From Halorubrum sp. 48-1-W (GTDB lineage: Archaea; Halobacteriota; Halobacteria; Halobacteriales; Haloferacaceae): a stretch of 64,000 nucleotides of DNA. The stretch's first letter is position 1; the number at the start of each line of letters is the position of its first letter. A program made the position numbers and the translations under genes. Of this stretch, positions 44,186 to 54,319 are shown piece by piece. Under the pieces are notes generated by a model. The model ran no database searches and was not told where the DNA came from. It saw only the letters and a list, made by a program, of their open reading frames with translations. The stretch is from NCBI RefSeq assembly GCF_003287355.1, contig NZ_QMIM01000001.1, positions 186,001 to 250,000 on the forward strand, in the 5' to 3' direction.

Positions 44186-44359
44186 TCAGCTGTACTTCTC
44201 GAATCCCATGTCTCGGGCGACCTCGCGGAAGCACTGCCGGCAGAGGTTGATGTCGTACTTGCCGACTAACCCCTGCTCGCGGCCGCACCGCCGGCACTCG
44301 TGCTGCTGGCCGGTGCGTTTCGCCGCGTGCTCGCCCGTCTCGTTGTTCGCTTCGCTCAT
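44186..44359 (-). CDS. rps14: Ribosomal protein uS14 (zinc-binding)
   Basis: 57 residues. The zinc site is [12 protein letters not shown]...[17 protein letters not shown], a four-cysteine ribbon typical of archaeal S14/eukaryotic S29. It overlaps the end of L5 by 4 bp (ATGA-type junction). Confidence 0.96.
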   Translation of the reverse strand: MSEANNETGEHAAKRTGQQHECRRCGREQGLVGKYDINLCRQCFREVARDMGFEKYS

Positions 44360-44880
44360 TCCGTTACCTCGACGTCGAAGTGCGTTTCGAGGAACGCGAT
44401 GGCGTCCTCGGCGGTCATCCGGTGGCGCGACGGGATCGAGCGGGTCACCTTGTCGCGCTTGGCGACGCGGTAGCCCGGTCGGACGATGGTCGTCGTCACG
44501 TCGAGCCCGTAAATACCGATGTTCGGGTCGTACTCCTGGCTCGGGAAGTCGGTGTGGTCTTCGACCCCGAAGCTCAGGTTCCCCGTGTCGTCGAACTGTC
44601 GGGCCGAAACCTCGACCAGTCCGAGCGCCGTCTCGAGGAACTCGTGGGCGTCGTCGCCGCGTAGCGTCACCTTGACGCCGATCGGGTCGCCCTTGCGGAT
44701 GCCGAACTCGCCGACGGTGCGTTTCGCGGTCGTCCGAACCGACCGCTGGCCGGTGATCTCCTCGATGATGTCCTCGGCGTCCGCGAGCGGCTCGCCGCCC
44801 TGGCCGACGCCCATGTGGACGACGACCTTCTCGAGGTACGGCTCGCGCATCTCGTGGGACGCGCTCTCGGCGTCACTCAT
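44356..44880 (-). CDS. rpl5: Ribosomal protein uL5
   Basis: 174 residues. [21 protein letters not shown], the 5S-contact region [33 protein letters not shown] and [21 protein letters not shown] are L5 signatures. ATG 44880 gives an 8-base overlap with the S4e stop; ATG 44889 is a less likely alternative. Confidence 0.96.
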   Translation of the reverse strand: MSDAESASHEMREPYLEKVVVHMGVGQGGEPLADAEDIIEEITGQRSVRTTAKRTVGEFGIRKGDPIGVKVTLRGDDAHEFLETALGLVEVSARQFDDTGNLSFGVEDHTDFPSQEYDPNIGIYGLDVTTTIVRPGYRVAKRDKVTRSIPSRHRMTAEDAIAFLETHFDVEVTE

Positions 44881-45712
44881 CGGTCTCACCCGCCTCGTCG
44901 GCGTCGTCTCCGGTTGCCTCGTCTACGTCGTCGGCCGCGTCGTCTACGTCGTCGGCGTCGTCTCCGGTTGCCTCGTCTACGTCGTCGGCCGCGTCGTCGG
45001 CGTCCGACTCGTCCGCGTCGTCGTCGGTGAAGTTCTCGTCGATGACGACCACGTACTCCTCGACCGTCTCGTAGCGGTCCTCGCCGTCGCCGACGACGAC
45101 CGTGTTGGAGCCGGAACCGAGCGTGACGTCGATCGTCTCGATCTCGCCGATCCGACCGGCGTGCTGGCCGGCGATGGCGGTGACGAGCGCGCCCTCCTCG
45201 TACTCGAAGTGGGCGACGACCTCCTTGGACTCGTTGTCGACGACGACGGAGTCCTTGGTGTCGTACTCGGTGCCCGCGTCCACGCGGACGTTCGTCCCGT
45301 CGTGGAGCGTCAACTGGACGTCCCCGCCGGGGACGACCGTCTTGTTCGTCACCTTCCCGAGCCGGCTTCCCGCGGACTCCTCGTCGACGGGCGTCAGCGC
45401 GAGCCGACCCCCCTCGTCGGGGAACACGCGGAAGAACTCCCCGCGGACGGGGAACGCCAGGATGTCGAACATCCCGATCGGCCGCTGTTCGTCCGACACC
45501 GCGTCCCCGTTCACGAGGACCGAGTCGTTGTTCAGCGCGTAGCGCGCCTCCTTCGTCGAGTCGACGTAGCCGAGTACGTCCCGCAGCAGGACGACGAGCG
45601 GGACGCCAGCCTCGCCGTGGGGGCCTGCGCCGGCCTTCACGGTGAACGTCTGGGTCTTCCGCTCGACCGGCCAGGAGTTCGGTACCGCCAGTCGTTTCTG
45701 ATGTCGCGTCAT
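44873..45712 (-). CDS. rps4e: Ribosomal protein eS4 with repetitive acidic tail
   Basis: 279 residues. It has the S4e N-terminal segment ([19 protein letters not shown]), the S4-like RNA-binding region and a KOW-type segment ([15 protein letters not shown]). After residue ~235 comes a tail made only of Asp, Ala, Val, Glu, Thr and Gly, encoded by two 54-bp DNA repeats (about 44900-45000). Normal S4e ends before this, at ~235-240. The tail is a lineage-specific acidic extension, probably grown by slippage. Confidence 0.94.
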   Translation of the reverse strand: MTRHQKRLAVPNSWPVERKTQTFTVKAGAGPHGEAGVPLVVLLRDVLGYVDSTKEARYALNNDSVLVNGDAVSDEQRPIGMFDILAFPVRGEFFRVFPDEGGRLALTPVDEESAGSRLGKVTNKTVVPGGDVQLTLHDGTNVRVDAGTEYDTKDSVVVDNESKEVVAHFEYEEGALVTAIAGQHAGRIGEIETIDVTLGSGSNTVVVGDGEDRYETVEEYVVVIDENFTDDDADESDADDAADDVDEATGDDADDVDDAADDVDEATGDDADEAGETDE

Positions 45713-46065
45713 TCGTTCTCCTCCTGGAGCCGCGCCTCTCGGCGGTCGTCCGAGAGGTCCAGCTCCGTCACGCGGACGTTGCTCGCCGGGATCGGGCGGG
45801 GAGCAGCCTCCCCGTCCGCTCGCTCGACGGTGACCTCCTCGACGGTGATCCGCTCGGCGGAGAGGTCCACCGAGAGGACCTCGCCCTCGGTGCCCGCGGC
45901 GTCGCCGCGGAGCACCTCGACGGTGTCGCCCGCGTTGACGCGGACGTTCCGCCGGCCGTACTCCTCGCGAAGCTCGGGCGTGAGCGGGGATCGGACCTTC
46001 CGTTGTCGCTCGTGAAGCGACGCGGTCTCCGACTGTTTTCGTTGTTTGCGTGGCTGTTTCGTCAT
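45709..46065 (-). CDS. rpl24: Ribosomal protein uL24
   Basis: 118 residues. [43 protein letters not shown] is the archaeal N-terminal extension before the KOW motif [21 protein letters not shown]. It is an assembly-initiator protein near the exit tunnel. It overlaps S4e by ATGA. Confidence 0.96.
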   Translation of the reverse strand: MTKQPRKQRKQSETASLHERQRKVRSPLTPELREEYGRRNVRVNAGDTVEVLRGDAAGTEGEVLSVDLSAERITVEEVTVERADGEAAPRPIPASNVRVTELDLSDDRREARLQEENE

Positions 46066-46067
46066 GG

Positions 46068-46466
46068 TTACACGATCATCGTCGCGGTGGACGCGATGCT
46101 CCCGTAGCGCTCCGCGACCTCGCGGGCGACGGGCCCTTTGATCTCCGTGCCCCGCGGCTCGTCGAGGTCGTCGATGATCACGGCCGCGTTGTCCTCGAAC
46201 CGGACACGCGTGCCGTCGGGACGGCGGATCGGCTTGCGCTGGCGGACGACGACCGCCTCCAGCACCTGCCGCCGCATCTCGGGCGTCCCCTTCGTGACCG
46301 AGACGGTCACCTTGTCGCCGATACCTGCCTTCGGGTGGCGGTTCTTCGTGCCGGAGTAGCCGGCGACGGAGATCACCTTCAGCTCGCGCGCGCCGGTGTT
46401 GTCGGCACACGTGATGAGGGAGCCCTTCGAGAGCCCCTGCGTGACGTCGGCCTTGAGCGCCTCCAT
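46068..46466 (-). CDS. rpl14: Ribosomal protein uL14
   Basis: 132 residues. [54 protein letters not shown] and [11 protein letters not shown] are L14 signatures. ATG 46466 overlaps the S17 stop; GTG 46469 would add one residue. It sits at the subunit interface. Confidence 0.96.
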   Translation of the reverse strand: MEALKADVTQGLSKGSLITCADNTGARELKVISVAGYSGTKNRHPKAGIGDKVTVSVTKGTPEMRRQVLEAVVVRQRKPIRRPDGTRVRFEDNAAVIIDDLDEPRGTEIKGPVAREVAERYGSIASTATMIV

Positions 46467-46810
46467 CACTGATCACCCGACAGGTTCTCGACGACGACGT
46501 GGGACTTCGTCTTCGAGAGCGGTCGCGTCTCCGCGATCGTCACTTCGTCACCGACCTCGAGCGAGTCGAGCACGCCCGGCACGTGTGCCGGGATGCGCGA
46601 CCGACGCTTCATGTACCGATCGTATTTCGGTACGAACACGTCGTACTCTCGCTCGACGATGACGGTCTTTTCCATATCCGTCGACACGACCGTCCCCTCT
46701 CGGAGCTGGCCGCGGACGGGAAGCTGCCCGTAGAACGGGCACTTCTCGTAGTCGTAATCCTCCGGGTCGTCTGGTTCCGGAGGCATGGGTACGTCGATTC
46801 CTATCGCCAT
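46466..46810 (-). CDS. rps17: Ribosomal protein uS17
   Basis: 114 residues. The N-terminal archaeal extension ([37 protein letters not shown]) is followed by the OB fold ([39 protein letters not shown] and [15 protein letters not shown]). It overlaps the end of the RNase P gene by 10 bp. Confidence 0.96.
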   Translation of the reverse strand: MAIGIDVPMPPEPDDPEDYDYEKCPFYGQLPVRGQLREGTVVSTDMEKTVIVEREYDVFVPKYDRYMKRRSRIPAHVPGVLDSLEVGDEVTIAETRPLSKTKSHVVVENLSGDQ

Positions 46811-47259
46811 TGTGAGACACCTCGTTCGGTGCGTTCGGCGGGCCGGTCCCGCAACTGCGTGCCATCCACCGTTACGTAGACCGCGTCTTTGCACTCGCCT
46901 CGCCGGCTCGCCGGACCCGCGTCGTCGCCGTCGACGACGCGTGTGGACCCGGACGGGCCGGACTGACGGGGGCGGACCCCCGCAGTATCCGACCCGAGTT
47001 GGGACGCGGACCCCGACGACTGGCCGTCGTCGGCGGCTTCATCTGTGCGTGCGGTCGCCGTCTCGACGACCGCGAACTCGAAGGTCGTGCCCGATTTGGG
47101 CACCCGCTTGTCCCCCGACCCGGTCCGCACCACGAGGGTGCGTTCCGTCTCGAACAGCACCCGACCGGCGATCCCGACGTGGGCGTCGCTGTCGGCGTCG
47201 GCCGCCCGAACCGGGAGGCCGACGAGTTCGTGCCGTGTGAGCGTTTCGGGGGTGATCAT
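46801..47259 (-). CDS. rnp1: RNase P protein component 1 (Rpp29/Pop4)
   Basis: 152 residues. The Rpp29 fold is visible in [60 protein letters not shown] and in the C-terminal [19 protein letters not shown]. Between them is a ~45-residue acidic Ser/Gly/Asp-rich insert that breaks the barrel and is atypical. It assists the RNase P RNA in tRNA 5' maturation. Its place between L29 and S17 is the conserved archaeal order. Confidence 0.93.
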   Translation of the reverse strand: MITPETLTRHELVGLPVRAADADSDAHVGIAGRVLFETERTLVVRTGSGDKRVPKSGTTFEFAVVETATARTDEAADDGQSSGSASQLGSDTAGVRPRQSGPSGSTRVVDGDDAGPASRRGECKDAVYVTVDGTQLRDRPAERTERGVSQWR

Positions 47260-47266
47260 CGTTCGG

Positions 47267-47479
47267 TTACTCGTCGTCGAAGTCGCCTTCTTCGGCCTGG
47301 ATCGTCTTGATCCGGGCGATCGTCTTCTTCAGCTCGTTCATCCGGCCGGGGCTCTCCGGCATCCCGCCGGCCGCCTGCTGTGCCTTCGTGTTGAGCAGCT
47401 CGGTCTCGAGCTCCTCGAGTTCGACCTCCCGCTCCGCTGCGGTCATGTCGCGGATCTCGTCGGTGTAGAGGATGGCCAT
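47267..47479 (-). CDS. rpl29: Ribosomal protein uL29
   Basis: 70 residues: [39 protein letters not shown], a helical hairpin typical of L29, then [13 protein letters not shown]. It lies near the exit tunnel and the SRP docking site. It starts 1 bp from the S3 stop. Confidence 0.96.
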   Translation of the reverse strand: MAILYTDEIRDMTAAEREVELEELETELLNTKAQQAAGGMPESPGRMNELKKTIARIKTIQAEEGDFDDE

Positions 47480-47480
47480 G

Positions 47481-48428
47481 TTACTCGTCCTCCTCGGCCT
47501 CTTCGTCGGCCGCTTCCATCTCGGCGACCAGGTCGGCCGCCTCCGATTCGATCTCCTCGTCGAGCTCGTCGAGGTCGTCCGGCTCGCCGTCGACGTCGCC
47601 CGTCTCGACCGGCTCCTCCGCCGGGGCGTCGGTCGCCTCCGTGGCGGTCTCGCCCGTCTCCTCGACGACCTCCTTGACGATCTCCTCGTCGATGACGTCC
47701 GCCGGGTCGTCGTCCGGGACGTCGACGTCGTCGTCGGCCCCGGCCTCCGGGACCTCCTCGGGCTCGTCCTCCAAGAGCGCCTCGACGCCCTCGTCGGCAG
47801 TCGCGTCGGCCTGGTCGACCTCGGGGACCTCGGCGTCCTCGCGGACGTCGAAGTCGTCCGGCAGCTTCGCACCCGGCGGGATGATCTTGACGTTGACCCC
47901 GATGGTGCCGAGCTTCATCACGGCGACGCCCTTGCCGTGGTCGACGACCTCCTGGGCCGGCTCGCCGTTGTGTTTGATGTAGCCGCGGTTGAACTTCTCG
48001 ACGCGCGAGCGGGCGCCCGTGACCTTCCCGGAGAGGACGATCTCGGCACCGAGCGCGCCGGCGTCCATGATCCGGTCGATCGTGGTGTGGCCCGCCTTCC
48101 GGAAGTACCAGCCGCGCTCCAACGCGTTCGCGAGCCGGTCCGCGACGATCTGGGCGTTCAGGTCGGGCTCGTCGACCTCCTGAACGTCGATCTGCGGGTC
48201 GTCCATGTCGAATCGGTCCTCGAGCTCGGAGGTGATCTTGCGGATGTTCTTCCCGCCCTTCCCGATCACCATGCCGGGCTTCTCCGCTTTCAGGACGATC
48301 TGCGTGCCCATCGGCGTCTTGGCGACGTCCATGCCGCCGTAGCCGGCTCGGCCGAGCTCGTCCGCGAAGAACTCGTTGATCTGTGAACGGCGAAGGCCGT
48401 CCTCGATGAATTGGTGTTCGTCTGCCAT
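47481..48428 (-). CDS. rps3: Ribosomal protein uS3 with long acidic tail
   Basis: 315 residues. The KH domain ([29 protein letters not shown]) and S3 C-domain ([46 protein letters not shown]) fill ~210 residues. The remaining ~105 residues are an acidic, Asp/Glu/Ala/Val-rich tail, longer than the usual haloarchaeal extension. S3 lines the mRNA entry channel. Confidence 0.95.
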   Translation of the reverse strand: MADEHQFIEDGLRRSQINEFFADELGRAGYGGMDVAKTPMGTQIVLKAEKPGMVIGKGGKNIRKITSELEDRFDMDDPQIDVQEVDEPDLNAQIVADRLANALERGWYFRKAGHTTIDRIMDAGALGAEIVLSGKVTGARSRVEKFNRGYIKHNGEPAQEVVDHGKGVAVMKLGTIGVNVKIIPPGAKLPDDFDVREDAEVPEVDQADATADEGVEALLEDEPEEVPEAGADDDVDVPDDDPADVIDEEIVKEVVEETGETATEATDAPAEEPVETGDVDGEPDDLDELDEEIESEAADLVAEMEAADEEAEEDE

Positions 48429-48892
48429 TAGTTCTCAGCCTCCGGCTCCTCGATGATCAGTTCGACGTCCGCGAGCGTGGTGTTCCACTGGGTCGCCCCC
48501 GCCGCGCGCGGGTTCCGCCCCGGTCGCTCCCCGACCTTGTGGGGGGCGACGTGTTTGATCACCATCCCGTCGCCGTCGAACCCCTGTTCGTCGGCGTTGT
48601 GTTTGACGTTCTCGAGGAGTTTGAGGAAGTCCTTGGCGGCCTTCGCCGGGTACCGCCCCGCGTCCCAGCCGTCGATGTCCGACCGGTGGCCCGCGCCGGC
48701 GCTGTGCTGGCGCATCGGCACCGACGTCTCCTCGTCGATGACCTCCTGGAGATACGCCTCGGCGTCGGCGACCGTCTCGCCTTTGATCTCCCGGGAGATC
48801 TCTTTGCTGTCCTTCACGCTGATGGGCCGGTCGCGGAGCATCCCCTTGGCGGTGGTCTCCGGGTCGGCCTCGACGCTGTAGTTGATTCCCAT
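48428..48892 (-). CDS. rpl22: Ribosomal protein uL22
   Basis: 154 residues. [36 protein letters not shown], the tunnel beta-hairpin region ([34 protein letters not shown]) and [14 protein letters not shown] are archaeal L22. The single-base overlap with S3 indicates tight coupling. Confidence 0.96.
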   Translation of the reverse strand: MGINYSVEADPETTAKGMLRDRPISVKDSKEISREIKGETVADAEAYLQEVIDEETSVPMRQHSAGAGHRSDIDGWDAGRYPAKAAKDFLKLLENVKHNADEQGFDGDGMVIKHVAPHKVGERPGRNPRAAGATQWNTTLADVELIIEEPEAEN

Positions 48893-48895
48893 GGA

Positions 48896-49321
48896 TTACT
48901 TGAGGGGCACGAACTTCGAGGACCGGGTCGCGCCGATGCCGGCCTGGCCGTGTTCGACGGTGCTTCGAGTCTGGTGGAACTCGCCCAGGTAGTGGCCGAT
49001 CATCTCGGGTTCGACCTGGACGCGCTCGAAGCTGTGTCCGTTGTACACGGAAAACGTGACGCCGACGAACTCCGGCAGGATCGGCATGTCGCGCAGATGC
49101 GTCCGGATCGGGTCGTCGGCGGTCGTCTCCGCGTCGCGGCTTCGAGCCTTCTCGAGGAGCTTCTCCTTCTCGACGCTCAGGCCTCGGGTGATACTTCGCC
49201 GCTGTCGTGCGGGGAGCAGTTCCGCGACGTCCTCTACGTCCATCTCCTGCAGCTCGTCGAGCGAGTGACCGCGGTAGGCGAACTCTTCGCCCTCGCGGCC
49301 GGTACGGTATTCGGAACTCAT
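48896..49321 (-). CDS. rps19: Ribosomal protein uS19
   Basis: 141 residues. [36 protein letters not shown] is the archaeal N-terminal extension; [42 protein letters not shown] is the S19 core that contacts tRNA in the 30S head. Confidence 0.96.
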   Translation of the reverse strand: MSSEYRTGREGEEFAYRGHSLDELQEMDVEDVAELLPARQRRSITRGLSVEKEKLLEKARSRDAETTADDPIRTHLRDMPILPEFVGVTFSVYNGHSFERVQVEPEMIGHYLGEFHQTRSTVEHGQAGIGATRSSKFVPLK

Positions 49322-50040
49322 TTGTTGCTACCTCGTCCGGTTCGTTTGGATGCGATGTCCCCGACCTTGCGTCCCGGCGGGGCGTCCCGCGAGACGGACT
49401 TCGGCTGCCCGGGGTGTTGGCGACCGCCCCCGCCGAAGGGGTGGTCGACGGCGTTCATCGCGACGCCGCGAACGCGCGGGTACTTCGTCCCGCGCGCCCG
49501 CATCTTGTGGTACTTGTTGCCGGCCTTGACGAAGGGTTTCTCCGTCCGCCCGCCGCCCGCGACCACACCGATCGTGGCGCGACACTGCGGGTCGAGCCGT
49601 TTCACTTCCCCGCTCGGAAGCTGGACGACCGCGACGTCGCGGTCGTGGGTGAGAAGCGTCGCCGAGACACCCGAGGCGCGGGCGAACTTCCCGCCGTCGC
49701 CGCGGTTGCTCTCGACGTTACACACGGGGACCCCCTCGGGGATCTCCGCGAGCGGGAGCGTGTTCCCGGGTTTGATCTCCGCCGAGACGCCGACCTGGAT
49801 CGTCTCGCCCACGCGCACGCCCTCCGGCGCGAGCACGAGCCGCCGGTCGTCGTCGTCGAACTCGACCTCCGCGAGCGGCGCGGAACGCGCCGGGTCGTGT
49901 TCGATCCCGACGATCTCGCCGGTGATCAGGTCCGTATCTTCGAGCGTCTTGTGCGACAGCTCCGCCTTGTAGCGGTGGGAGGGGGCCCGGAACGTGGGGC
50001 CGCCGCGTCCTCGCCGCTGTCCTTGAATTCGTCGTCCCAT
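49318..50040 (-). CDS. rpl2: Ribosomal protein uL2
   Basis: 240 residues. [24 protein letters not shown], the SH3-like segments, [38 protein letters not shown] and the basic tail are L2 signatures, including the histidine near the peptidyl-transferase centre. It overlaps S19 by 4 bp. Confidence 0.97.
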   Translation of the reverse strand: MGRRIQGQRRGRGGPTFRAPSHRYKAELSHKTLEDTDLITGEIVGIEHDPARSAPLAEVEFDDDDRRLVLAPEGVRVGETIQVGVSAEIKPGNTLPLAEIPEGVPVCNVESNRGDGGKFARASGVSATLLTHDRDVAVVQLPSGEVKRLDPQCRATIGVVAGGGRTEKPFVKAGNKYHKMRARGTKYPRVRGVAMNAVDHPFGGGGRQHPGQPKSVSRDAPPGRKVGDIASKRTGRGSNK

Positions 50041-50042
50041 CG

Positions 50043-50297
50043 TCAGAACACCCCGATCCGGGAGGCGATCTCGGTCGCGTCGTCCTCCTCGGAGAGCGTG
50101 ACCGTCGCCTTCTTTTTGCCCTTCGGCGTCACCTGCGTGTTCACGTCGACGACGCGTACGTCGTATCGCTCGGCGATCTCGTCGCGGATCGCCGGCTTGG
50201 TCGCGTCGATGTCGACGACGAACAGCAGCTTGTTCTTGAAGTCCATCTCGTTCATCGCCTGCTCGGTCACGAGCGGGTGTTCGATGAGCGAACTCAT
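50043..50297 (-). CDS. rpl23: Ribosomal protein uL23
   Basis: 84 residues. MSSLIEHPLVTEQAMNEMDFKNKLLFVVDIDATKPAIRDEIAERYDVRVVDVNTQVTPKGKKKATV is L23, the exit-tunnel docking protein for SRP and chaperones. ATG 50297 gives an ATGA overlap with the L4 stop. Confidence 0.96.
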   Translation of the reverse strand: MSSLIEHPLVTEQAMNEMDFKNKLLFVVDIDATKPAIRDEIAERYDVRVVDVNTQVTPKGKKKATVTLSEEDDATEIASRIGVF

Positions 50298-51040
50298 CGG
50301 TCGGCCACCTCCTCGATCGCCGACTCGGTCCACAGCGTGAGCCGACCCGGGTGCGCCCCGGGCGCGAGGTCCTCCGCGTTGACCTCGCCGGCGGTCGCGA
50401 CGTCGACGCCCGCGAGGTTGCGGGCGGCACGCGACGGCTCCTCGCTCGTCACGACGAGCACGGACTTCGGCTGGCGGTACTTGCGGCCGCGGGTCTTCCC
50501 GCGACCCGCGCGGACGGAGCGACCCTCCTCGGCGCGCTCGACGTCGGCGTCGACGCCGACGGCCTCGAGCACGCTCAGGGCCTCCTGGGTCTTCTGCAGC
50601 TCCTCGAACTCGTCGCTCACCACGAGCGGGAGGTCGAGGTCGTCGTCGAAGGCGTGACCGCGCTCGGCGACGAGTTCGGTGTCGGCGGTGGCCGCGATGG
50701 CCGAGCGAACCGCGAGCTGGCGCTCCTTGTCGTTCAGTTTCTTCGTCTGGTCCTTCGCTGCCTTCGGGGGGTGCGCTCGCCGTCCCGACACCGCTTGCGG
50801 GACGCGGCGGGCGACGTTCTCGGAGCGCGGGACGTGAGCGAGCCCACGGCCGGAGCCGAACGACTCCGCGGGGGTTCGCAGTCCGGCGAACTCGTCGGCC
50901 CCGTAGGCCTGTTTCCGGTTAGCCTGTGCGGCGCTGACCGCCCGACCGATGAGGTCCGGTCGGAACGCGGTCTCGAAGATCGCCGGCAGCTCGACGCTGC
51001 CCGCGTCCCCGCCGTCCAGGTCGTGTACTGTTGCGTTCAT
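50294..51040 (-). CDS. rpl4: Ribosomal protein uL4
   Basis: 248 residues. ATVHDLDGGDAGSVELPAIFETAFRPDLIGRAV, the tunnel loop (SFGSGRGLAHVPRSENVARRVPQAVSGRRAHPPKA) and VVTSEEPSRAARNLAGVDVATAGEVNAEDLAPGA are archaeal L4. It begins 3 bp after the L3 stop. Confidence 0.96.
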   Translation of the reverse strand: MNATVHDLDGGDAGSVELPAIFETAFRPDLIGRAVSAAQANRKQAYGADEFAGLRTPAESFGSGRGLAHVPRSENVARRVPQAVSGRRAHPPKAAKDQTKKLNDKERQLAVRSAIAATADTELVAERGHAFDDDLDLPLVVSDEFEELQKTQEALSVLEAVGVDADVERAEEGRSVRAGRGKTRGRKYRQPKSVLVVTSEEPSRAARNLAGVDVATAGEVNAEDLAPGAHPGRLTLWTESAIEEVADR

Positions 51041-51043
51041 TGG

Positions 51044-52060
51044 TTATCCCTGGTTGGATGCGGTGGATACGTACCGGACCTCGGGGTCGAGGCGCGGCTG
51101 GTCGTTCGGCCGGATGGCCGGGCGGAACCGAAGCAGGCGCTGGTCCGGCCCCGGCAGCGAGCCCTTGATGAGCGCGTACTCGCCGTCGACCTCGCCGTAG
51201 TTGACGAAACCGCCGTCGACGGAGGCGTCGTCGCCCTCGCCGAAGTCGATGAGGCGCTTGTTGAGCTCGGTGCGCTGGTGGTAGCCGGTCTGGCCCTGCT
51301 GGGGAACGGTGGAGCGCACGCGGGAGGGGTTCCACGGACCGAGGTTGCCGATCCGACGCCGCCATCCCTGGCGGGCGTGTTTGCCCTTCCGCTTTTGAAC
51401 GCCCCAGCGCTTGACGGGACCCTGCGTCCCCTTCCCCTTCGTGACGCCGGAGACGTCGGTGTACTGTCCGGCGCGGAAGACGTCGCCGAACTCGTGGACA
51501 CCGCCGTCGCCGACGAGTTCGAGCGCGAAGTCGGCGCGCTCCTCCAAGGAGCCGCCGCCGACGCGCGTCTCCATCACGTCGGGCTTCTTCTTCGGCACGT
51601 TCGCGAGCTCCGAGGGGGTGGTGTGGGTGATGACGCGGATCTCGTCGGCAACGTCCTCCTCGAGCAGCCGCTCGAGTTCCGCCTCGTCCTCCTCGAAGGT
51701 GTCCTCCGCCGGGAGGTCGAGCGCACGATCGAGCTCCTCGTGGAACTCGGTGGCCCAGACCTCGGCGACCGGCTTCTGTCCGTACGGCGTCTCCTCGTAG
51801 GCTCGCACGGCGACGGCGTGCATCGGCGGCGTCTCCACCACCGTGACGGGGACGGACTCCTCCATCCCCTCACGCGGCGAGTTCGCCTCGTCGTTGACCA
51901 TCATGACGTGGGTCATCCCGGCCTTGTAGCCGGCGAAGCCCTGTAGCGCGGGCGCCCCGTCGTCGTCTGGCCACGAGCGAATGCGCGGTACCTCGCTGTC
52001 CGCGCGGGTGCGTGGGCCGTAGCCCAGCGAGCCTTTTCGTGGTCGGCTTGGTTGTGGCAT
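51044..52060 (-). CDS. rpl3: Ribosomal protein uL3
   Basis: 338 residues. MPQPSRPRKGSLGYGPRTRA, FAGYKAGMTHVMMVND, the GVTKGKGTQGPVKRWGVQKRKGKHARQGWRRRIGNLGPWNP core and a C-terminal LPGPDQRLLRFRPAIR are archaeal/eukaryotic L3. It is the first ribosomal gene of the operon, after the SPOUT methylase. Confidence 0.97.
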   Translation of the reverse strand: MPQPSRPRKGSLGYGPRTRADSEVPRIRSWPDDDGAPALQGFAGYKAGMTHVMMVNDEANSPREGMEESVPVTVVETPPMHAVAVRAYEETPYGQKPVAEVWATEFHEELDRALDLPAEDTFEEDEAELERLLEEDVADEIRVITHTTPSELANVPKKKPDVMETRVGGGSLEERADFALELVGDGGVHEFGDVFRAGQYTDVSGVTKGKGTQGPVKRWGVQKRKGKHARQGWRRRIGNLGPWNPSRVRSTVPQQGQTGYHQRTELNKRLIDFGEGDDASVDGGFVNYGEVDGEYALIKGSLPGPDQRLLRFRPAIRPNDQPRLDPEVRYVSTASNQG

Positions 52061-52064
52061 GTGT

Positions 52065-52931
52065 TTACTCCGTGAGTGTGAGCGAGCCGAGGGTCGCGAA
52101 CAGAGCCTCCTCCGTTCGGACTACCCCGCTGCCCTGTGCCGGGATCGTGTTCAGCCAGAGGTCGAACCCCGGATCGGGTTCGACTCGGCGGCCGTCGGCG
52201 ACGGCCGCCCGAACGTCCTCGGGTGAGCACCCGAGCATCTCCGGAAGCCCCCGCTCCGGCGCGCCGAAGGCGACGGTGTATCCGCCGGCCTCCCGCGCGT
52301 CGGCGACGATGCCGTCGAGCCGCGAGACGGAGAGTTCCTCCCCGTGTCGCGACGTGGCGACGGCGAGTCCGCCGCCGGCGAGCGCTTCCGACAGGTCCGC
52401 TTCCACGACCTGGAAGCCCGCCTCGGGCTTCCCGGTGATGCGGGCGCGGACCGGTTCTCTCGAAGAGACCCTGATGGTGACGCGCTCTCCTCGCTCGACC
52501 TCCGTTCCGGAGGGCACGAGCAGGGAGATCGGGTGTTCCCCCAGCGGGGAATTGACCCGGACGCGGCCTTCAGGTCCGACCTCGGTCACGAGTCCCTGTG
52601 TTGTCGACTCGTCCCCGTTCGGGGGCGAGCCGGTCCGCCACGGCACGCGTAGCGGCGGTAGCACGCCGACGTACCGGAGCTCGTCGCGTTCGCCCCAGAG
52701 GTCCTTTCGGAGCTCCGGTGGCGTCGCGGCGTACCCCAGCACGGCACGGACGTACTCGCCGCCCCGGCCTCGTTCGCCCTCCCTGTCGGGGAAGACGACG
52801 AGCCGGTCCGCCCGGAACACCGCCGCCGCGCGGGCGACGTAGCCGAGTTTGCGAGTCGCCTCGCGATCGTCCTCGGCTTCCCGGACGACCGAGGACGGGA
52901 CACAGATCGTGAGCCCGTCTTCGGTACGCAT
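52065..52931 (-). CDS. SPOUT-family RNA methyltransferase (COG2106-type)
   Basis: 288 residues. TICVPSSVVREAEDDREATRKLGYVARAAAVFRADRLVVFPD opens a trefoil-knot domain, interrupted by an OB-like insert (EVGPEGRVRVNSPLGEHPISLLVPSGTEV). The C-terminal knot region has YTVAFGAPERGLPEM and LWLNTIPAQGSGVVRTEEALFATLGSL. The family includes the SPOUT1/CENP-32 type, probable rRNA uridine methyltransferases. It heads the ribosomal operon; a T-rich TTTTAG ~35 bp upstream may be its TATA element. Confidence 0.9.
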   Translation of the reverse strand: MRTEDGLTICVPSSVVREAEDDREATRKLGYVARAAAVFRADRLVVFPDREGERGRGGEYVRAVLGYAATPPELRKDLWGERDELRYVGVLPPLRVPWRTGSPPNGDESTTQGLVTEVGPEGRVRVNSPLGEHPISLLVPSGTEVERGERVTIRVSSREPVRARITGKPEAGFQVVEADLSEALAGGGLAVATSRHGEELSVSRLDGIVADAREAGGYTVAFGAPERGLPEMLGCSPEDVRAAVADGRRVEPDPGFDLWLNTIPAQGSGVVRTEEALFATLGSLTLTE

Positions 52932-53046
52932 CGTGGCGAGACTGTACCCGTGATTCCCGACGACGGACTAAAAGGGTAGCGGTCCGGTTTCGGGGCTGTG
53001 GGGCGTTCACACGGGGCTATCCGGACGATACGGGGTGACCGACGGC

Positions 53047-54168
53047 CTAGTCGAAACCGCTCACTAGCGTGACGACCCACTGTGCCGGGTCGCGCTCGGC
53101 GCGGACCTCGATCCGGGTCACCCACTTCACCCACTGGAACCCCCGGCGGCCCGGCGCGACGAGGCGCGCGGGCCCGCCGTGGCCGTGCGCCAGCCGGTCG
53201 CCACCGACGTGGGTCGCGATCAGGGCGTCCTCCGCCTCCGCGACGGGCAGGGTCCACCGATATCCCGTGACGGAGACGAACCGGACGTACGCCCCCCGGG
53301 CGCTTCGGTCGTCGCTCGCCCCGTCGTCGCCCCGCTCCACTCCGCCTGCCGCCTCGAGCAGGTCGCCCACCCGGATCCCGCCCCACTCCTGGACCGTGTA
53401 CCAGCCGCTCGTACAGTCGAGCAGCGCCGAAGTCTCGTCATTGCCGGCGAGTTCGTCCGCGTCGAACTCCCGCGGCGCCGCGACGAGCCCGGTCACCGAG
53501 AGCCGGTAGTTCGTCCGGTCGATCGGGTCCGGGTCGTCGGCGACCCACGAGGTCACCGGGAAGGCGCCGTTCCCCTCACCCTCCCGCGGCTGTGACCCCG
53601 TGAATCGCCGGTCCGCGCCGGGCGTCGAGAGCAGTGCGTTCGCCCCCTGCTGGAGACGGTAGCCGATCGCGCCCGCGATCAACAGGAGCCCGTACTGGAC
53701 CGCGGTCCTCCGTTCCTCGAAGTCGACGCGGCGCGGCGGTCGGAACCGCGTCACAGCGTGGGACGCGACCAGCGGGACGAGGAGCAGGCCGAAGCCGACG
53801 TGGACCGACAACAGCGTCCAGTAGGAGACCCGGACGTCGACGCCGACCACCCAGAGCGCTCCGGTCGCTATCGTCCCGACCGTTGCGACGAGCGTCAGGA
53901 CCGACAGCGCGGTCGAGCGTCGCCACAGCCTCCGATCGAGCAGTCGGTGTCGCACCCGGGCCAGCTTCCAGCCCAGCAGGACGACGATCGCGAGCCCGAG
54001 CGACCGGTGGAGCCAGAAGACCGGCCAGCCGTCGGGCGTCCCGACCGTGAACGAGACGAGCCCGGTGGCCGCCTCCGCGAGGACGACGACGAGGAGCGAC
54101 CAGTCGACCACCCGTGGCGGCGGCTCGAGCCGGCCGAGGCTCCGCCGGATCGTGCCACGAATCCGCAT
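53047..54168 (-). CDS. Membrane-anchored molybdopterin-dependent oxidoreductase
   Basis: 373 residues. The first ~190 hold four helices of a cytochrome-b561-like module with spaced histidines (FWLHRSLGLAIVVLLGWKLARVRHRLL, LSVHVGFGLLLVPLVASHAVTRF). The rest is a sulfite-oxidase/YedY-type molybdopterin domain with the Mo-ligating cysteine in LLDCTSGWYTVQEWGGIRVGDLLE and a GGPARLVAPGRRGFQWVKWVTRIEV end. Electrons would pass from substrate through Mo and heme to the membrane. ATG 54168 is chosen as the start of the membrane module; an upstream Arg-rich extension is unlikely. Confidence 0.88.
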   Translation of the reverse strand: MRIRGTIRRSLGRLEPPPRVVDWSLLVVVLAEAATGLVSFTVGTPDGWPVFWLHRSLGLAIVVLLGWKLARVRHRLLDRRLWRRSTALSVLTLVATVGTIATGALWVVGVDVRVSYWTLLSVHVGFGLLLVPLVASHAVTRFRPPRRVDFEERRTAVQYGLLLIAGAIGYRLQQGANALLSTPGADRRFTGSQPREGEGNGAFPVTSWVADDPDPIDRTNYRLSVTGLVAAPREFDADELAGNDETSALLDCTSGWYTVQEWGGIRVGDLLEAAGGVERGDDGASDDRSARGAYVRFVSVTGYRWTLPVAEAEDALIATHVGGDRLAHGHGGPARLVAPGRRGFQWVKWVTRIEVRAERDPAQWVVTLVSGFD

Positions 54169-54319
54169 GATGCGCCTTCGGGGACGAACACACATGAGGG
54201 TTACCGGGGCGCCGTCTCGGCGCGGTCGTCTCGCGCGCTCGAACGACACTCGATGACGGGATCGAGTCCGTGGCTTACACAATACCTATCAACCCCCGTC
54301 CCGTCCGTCCCGAGACGCG

